Assembly (NCBI GenBank): GCA_038025085.1 | Contig: CM076151.1 | Span: 5,755,001-5,819,000, forward strand | DNA: 64,000 bases | Source: Tetragonia tetragonoides | Taxonomy: Eukaryota > Streptophyta > Magnoliopsida > Caryophyllales > Aizoaceae | Reading direction: 5' to 3' | Shown here: in pieces, positions 55,533 to 64,000 of the stretch | Layout: each line of letters opens with the position of its first letter | How positions within the stretch are numbered: the stretch's first letter is position 1 | Notes under the pieces: model-generated | Told to the model about the DNA's origin: nothing | What the model saw: the letters and a program-made list of their open reading frames with translations, nothing else | Databases searched by the model: none | Made by a program: the position numbers and the translations under genes

Positions 55533-55830
55533 TGACAAAAGAAAAACACACCTTTCATTGTTACAGATGCACAGGAATTTTTTAATTCTCGTTACCATTG
55601 TCTTGTCGCTCTCCTTATATGACATCCCCATCTTCTTTGCAAACCCAAGGATTCCGAATGAGTTATTAGACACCAAGGGATCGAGCTGAATATTACTGTG
55701 AGATGTACTGGGCACGATCTCCACTCTTGGACCCATAACAAAATTGCATTCTTCTTACACAGTATTTGAGCCCTCTGTTTTTCCTCCCTTTTACGCCTTC
55801 TGTCTAACCCTCCCACTACTTTTGTCATTG
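55533..55830 (-). pseudogene. LINE ORF1 C-terminal remnant
   Basis: Minus-strand frame with RRRKREEKQRAQILCKKN, then a one-base shift, then VMGPRVEIVPSTSHSNIQ and DPLVSNNSFGIL. The basic stretch followed by a VSNNSF-type ending just before ORF2 fits the tail of a plant L1 ORF1 (gag-like) protein. The zinc-knuckle part and the rest of ORF1 are not visible, so the element is also truncated at its 5' end. Confidence 0.55.
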
Positions 55831-57640
55831 ACCCTCACAGCATGTGTTTCTCTCCATTCTCTGTTTACTCTAGCCTCCTTGCTCCTCACCACAGTCCATC
55901 CAGCTTCCTCACCATAGTTTTGTGTTTCAACCCAGTTTGGCCAGCTCGTTAAATCTGTACTGACGTTCTCCCAGATTTTCTCTTAGTCTCCTTGGTTCAC
56001 TCCAGTTTGTGACGGTGAATCTGTATCGTTGCTCTCCTGCCCACTCCCTTGTGTTTTCTCTCATTCTCATCTCTAAAATATTAAAGCAACAGTACTTTTA
56101 GAGCACAGAAAAAATGATGAATTTCGCGGGGCACCCATAAAACAATTGATGACAATTCTATGGTAAGCTTATGTTATGTTCATGATAATGCATTGATTCA
56201 GATTACACATTCAATCGAGATAGACCTTTGTCAAAGCTCTCATAAATTCTCCTTTCAAAATTTCAGGTTCAGTTTTTCAACCCTGTTTTTCACCCACAGT
56301 AAGTCTAATCAACCTATTTGAATACAAAAGTATATAACCCATGAAAAATTTATTCGATTGCCTAATCTTATGAACTCAACTTGGGTGATTAGGAGAAAAC
56401 ACAGTGAGCACACTTGGTCGGATGGTTCTGGTGATTTGGTTGTTTGTTGTGTTGATAATCCAGTCAAGCTATACAGCTAGCTTGACTTCTCTCCTTACTG
56501 TGGAGCAGCTTTCTTCCCCAATAAAAGGAATAGACACATTGATTACTAGCACTTCAAATATTGGATTTCAAGTAGGTTCTTATGCAGAAAACTATCTGAA
56601 TGAGGAACTTAACATTCCAAAATCAAGGCTTAAACCTCTGAAGTCGCCAGAAGAATATGCAGATGCTCTTGAGAAAGGAATAGTTGCCGCTGTGGTTGAT
56701 GAACGACCATATGTACAACTGTTTCTTTCAAAGTACTGCAGGTTTGCAATTGCAGGCCGCGCGTTTACCAGGCGTGGTTGGGGATTTGTGAGTATCAGTA
56801 GTTACAGAAGATCTATTATTTGCATCACTAACTACACCAGTAAAATCATATAGAAGTTCTCCAACTACTTCCCTCATTATCATCTTCATTAGATCCTCCC
56901 CCCCCCCCCCCTTTGCAATTCCATTTGGTATGTCAAAGCTATTTAGTATAACGAACAGTAATTGTTTTAGTGAGAAAACTGCGGAAATATAACTAGCTGT
57001 GTACCAACATGTTCAGTGCATAATATCTTCATGAAAAAAGAATTCTGGTTGTTTCTGATAAAATCGGACATAAAATCTCAACCTCTAATGCAATGTATCC
57101 GGAGCTGTTCTTTTTTGCTCTCAAACTCCTACTTCAGTCGTTATGTATCTAGAGCTGTTCTGTATTGCTGCCTTCCTGTTCTTTTTCTGCTTTGAAGATT
57201 TTGTTTGATTGATATGGTACGTTTCTTTCTAACTCAGGCATTCAAGAAAGACTCTCCATTAGCTTTAGACATGTCGACAGCACTCCTCGAGCTATCAGAG
57301 AATGGAAGCCTACAAAATATCAGTAGTACTTGGCTGGGGAACAGAACAGCTTGTGGACCACAAATCACTGTGTACGCATCTGACCAGCTTCAGCTCAAGA
57401 ACTTCGTCTGTCTATTCTCTTTATGTGGTGCTGTCAGTGGCATTGCTCTTGTCATATACTTCGGCTCTCTGATGCACCAGTTCCACCGGCGTTTGCCTCA
57501 AGAGTCCGAACCTGCAAGCAGTGGCAGCTCTCGCTATAGACAAATCTGAAGACACTCTTGTCATTTGCTGATAAGAAGGAAGAGGTAACTAGGAGAAGGT
57601 TTAAGAGGCGAGGTGCGTCCATAGCATGCAATGGTAGTTA

Positions 57641-60134
57641 GAGGTGGAGGTTGAATGGAGGGGGAAATCATCTTAGAAGAGTTTGACATTTAGGTGGAGT
57701 GGTTTGGACGAGATAAGAGGATCACATGAGTTTCAAGTTCTCTGATTGAATATTTGAAATTCCTGTTAACACTAACTGCATTTTTAATCATCTTCTCAGA
57801 ATATATGACAATGTATAGAGTCAAGAATAGCAGTCCAGTGGGTTACTGCAAGTTCTGCAATGTAATTGTGAGTTATTCTGCCTAACCAAACAGCATTTAT
57901 TGAAAATTGCTAATGGATATTATGGTGCCAATTTGATCTTACACTTTGTGACCTTTTTCTGTTAGACTAGCCATTGTTTGCTGTTGGTAATTGGTATAAT
58001 GTTACCCATCAAGTCTAGAGAGTCTTACTGAATGTAACTCTGAAATTTTTGTGATTACAGAAAATTTAGAACTCTACATGTCTAAATTTATTTACTTTAA
58101 TTTGGTAAGAACAGAGTGCCCACTTGGTCAGATGATTATCATTTGGAGTAATGAGCATCAAACATTTTCATCAATCATTTTATTATAATGATAATGATGA
58201 ATTTCAACTTCCACTTGAGCAATAAGCAATTGGAGGAAGTTAATTGTAGATAGTGCCATAGTGGGTAGAGGAAAATACATGATTTTAACTTTTAAACCTT
58301 TGTTCCATGCACCATTTTGACTATTCTGTTTTTTATTACATATAATTTCATTTTCACTATCAATAAAACTTGTTTAAGGCGGTCTTACTATAACTTTGGT
58401 AAGACAATGATTACTTTTTAATGAAACAAAGGTTACAGTTCATAATAAGTGACCCTCACATTTCTAAATAATAACCCATTATTTTATGAATTGGTCTCGC
58501 ATAAGATTTGCGCTTCAGAATCCAAAAAAATCTGGTCATGTCAATTTTTGACCACCCTGGCCCCTAGATTTTATGTCTAAAATGTAGGCTCCACTTGATA
58601 ACTATGTTAATGTGACTGGTTATCTAAGCTCTATGCCCAGTCAGCAAAATCCCATCTCACCAACCAACCAATATCCCCCCCTTCTCTCTCCTCTGGAAAC
58701 TCATAATGAACTCCATAGCAATCTACTGCCACTCTCCACCCAAATCCTCTATCAAACCCACTGACCTCTCCATCGAGCCCGAGCCCGAGCCCGAACCCAT
58801 CCTGACCCAAGCCCAAGTCCTTCTTGCTCAAGACACTTTGACAAAAGCAACTCTATAATCTTCACTTTTTGGTGGTCTGCCTTGTTTGTGGCCTTCTTTT
58901 GCCTTCTCATTACCAGGGTTCTGTGGCTAGTTGTTTTGTTTTTGAAGCTGGTATTGGATAATAAGCAGTTTCACAGCACTTTTTGGTGTTCTCATGTGCT
59001 TGATTCAGCGGTTTCCTTGACTGAGGTAATATTACTCTCTAATCTTTATATGTAATCTCCCATCCAACGTTTTTACTCACTTCTAATTAGCAAAAAAAAG
59101 TCCCTTCTGTAAGAGTAAATTACTTCTATTACATATTGACTGTGTTGCACTTTTATTACTAGTTACAATGTTACATAACCAATATGGATTTAGATGCTCC
59201 TTATTAGTTGTTACTCTATTTTTTGTACTTACGCATTATACGGTCACATTATATTAAAGTACTATGATACATGTCTCAAAATCATTTAATAATATGACTT
59301 AAATGCGAAAAATGGGTAATTGAGAGGATCCAAACTATTGAATCAACAACCACAGTTAACTATTCCTGTAGGAATTTGACTGTTTTATCAGAACAAGATA
59401 CTAGTAGTAATATTTATGTTATATATTCAGAAAGTTACTTTTGAGTTTTCTGAATTAGTCTTGAATTGTGGTTGTATGTGCAATGATACAACAGATTACT
59501 ATCAAAGGTTGTATTAGCTGAAATGCAAATGTTAAATCCTGTTTTGAGGTGTGTCACTATGAGAGGGCCAATTGCCCAATTCTAAACAGAAAAAGTAATT
59601 TAAATTTTGGGTGCAAATGATCCTTTCTTGTGCTTCTAGATTAAGGATGTAAAAAAAACTTCCCATGTGTTTGAGGACTCAGGATCAGTCTTTATTCTGT
59701 TCTGGTGCAGTTAAATTATGACTTTATTGACGAATTTCATATACTTTTATTGCTTTTTTGTGGCGCACTTTGAGCACATATGCCTTACATTTCCTTTATA
59801 CTTTTTGCATCACAGATTCTGGGCTGTCCATCTCCTTCTTTTTTAATATCTTATTTGTGCTTTTGGTTTGCCTCCATTTCGATTTTCATCATATTCTGGT
59901 TTGTTTGAGCCTTTATAGTATCTCAAACTAAGGAAATCTAAAAAGGGAGCATTTTTTTCATGCTAATATCTATTGCAACTTGCTTACCCAGATTTTACTT
60001 TTCTTAGACTTGATAGGTTTCTGATGTCTGAAGGAAGGAAGCTCATGCCTTATGTCAGATTCCTTTGCTAGAAGTGAAGCATGCAAATTTTGCTTCCAAG
60101 ACCTAGTGTGAAGTGTCACTTTAGTAGTTTCACC
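57641..60134. other. Spacer before GLR-G, no separate gene recognised
   Basis: AT-rich spacer. A C-rich segment at 58640-58850 with repeated GAGCCC words may be a leader or an old insertion. The block AGGTTTCTGATGTCTGAAGG at 60015 matches the leader-exon word in front of the other GLR genes. I found no match to the promoter block of GLR-A to GLR-D. Confidence 0.5.
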
Positions 60135-63958
<3,824 letters not shown>

Positions 63959-64000
63959 CTGTGGAAAATGAATGGAGGGGGAACATCTCAAAGAGAAGAA
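63959..64000. other. Start of the GLR-G 3' flank
   Basis: Matches the 3' flank words of the sister genes (GAATGGAGGGGGAA, TCTCAAAGAGAAGAA) and is cut by the window edge. The array may continue beyond. Confidence 0.6.

Noticed and set aside
58631..58831. Minus-strand glycine-rich 66-codon frame
   Set aside because: Comes from a GAGCCC-repeat C-rich stretch on the plus strand; no family.

Overview
The window is nuclear DNA from a flowering plant, most likely a eudicot. The genes have introns with GT...AG borders, the leaders are CT-rich, and every recognisable gene is a plant family: NOC4, a CC-NB-LRR resistance gene, a PHT4;6-type anion transporter and glutamate receptor-like (GLR) channels. 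I cannot name the species. No bacterial, viral or organellar block was seen. All host genes lie on the + strand; the only clear minus-strand coding sequence belongs to a LINE retrotransposon.

Layout. 1-884: tandem units of a roughly 300-bp satellite-like repeat. 1347-6105: the last nine exons of a NOC4 (nucleolar complex/CBF domain) gene whose 5' part is not visible. 6300-7800: two hAT-like elements with low-complexity interiors and the 3' end of an Au-type SINE. 8239-11771: a CC-NB-LRR pseudogene with four small frameshifts, one nonsense codon and a frame-breaking 73-bp tandem duplication. 13380-16030: an intact PHT4;6-like transporter with a single-exon CDS and an intron in its 5' leader. 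16031-19521: transposon debris, including a third hAT-like element and a 1.7-kb MULE-like element with a minisatellite inside.

19929-64000: the main feature, a head-to-tail array of seven clade-III GLR genes, called GLR-A to GLR-G here. All share one exon plan: 253, about 1337, 278, 32, 392-395 and 375-438 bp. A, B, D, E and G read as intact proteins of 894-910 residues. C has lost the donor site of intron 3. F is split inside the exon for membrane segment M1 by a minus-strand L1-type LINE and also has a C-terminal frameshift. The LINE has lost its endonuclease region in frame. E and F, with their spacer, are the youngest duplication. A and D form a second related pair. A-D share a leader exon that I could not find in front of E-G, so the two halves of the array may be regulated differently. 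A diverged, inverted stretch of the 1-884 satellite lies between C and D, followed by a 177-bp MITE.

How the genes relate. The GLR genes encode glutamate/amino-acid-gated cation channel subunits that assemble as tetramers in plants, so the array probably supplies related subunits with divergent extracellular domains. NOC4 (ribosome assembly), the Golgi-type anion transporter and the dead resistance gene are simply neighbours; nothing links them functionally. I found no evidence of a wholly new biological system. The most notable signals are the decay and splice-site events in the array, the endonuclease-less LINE and the repeat families.
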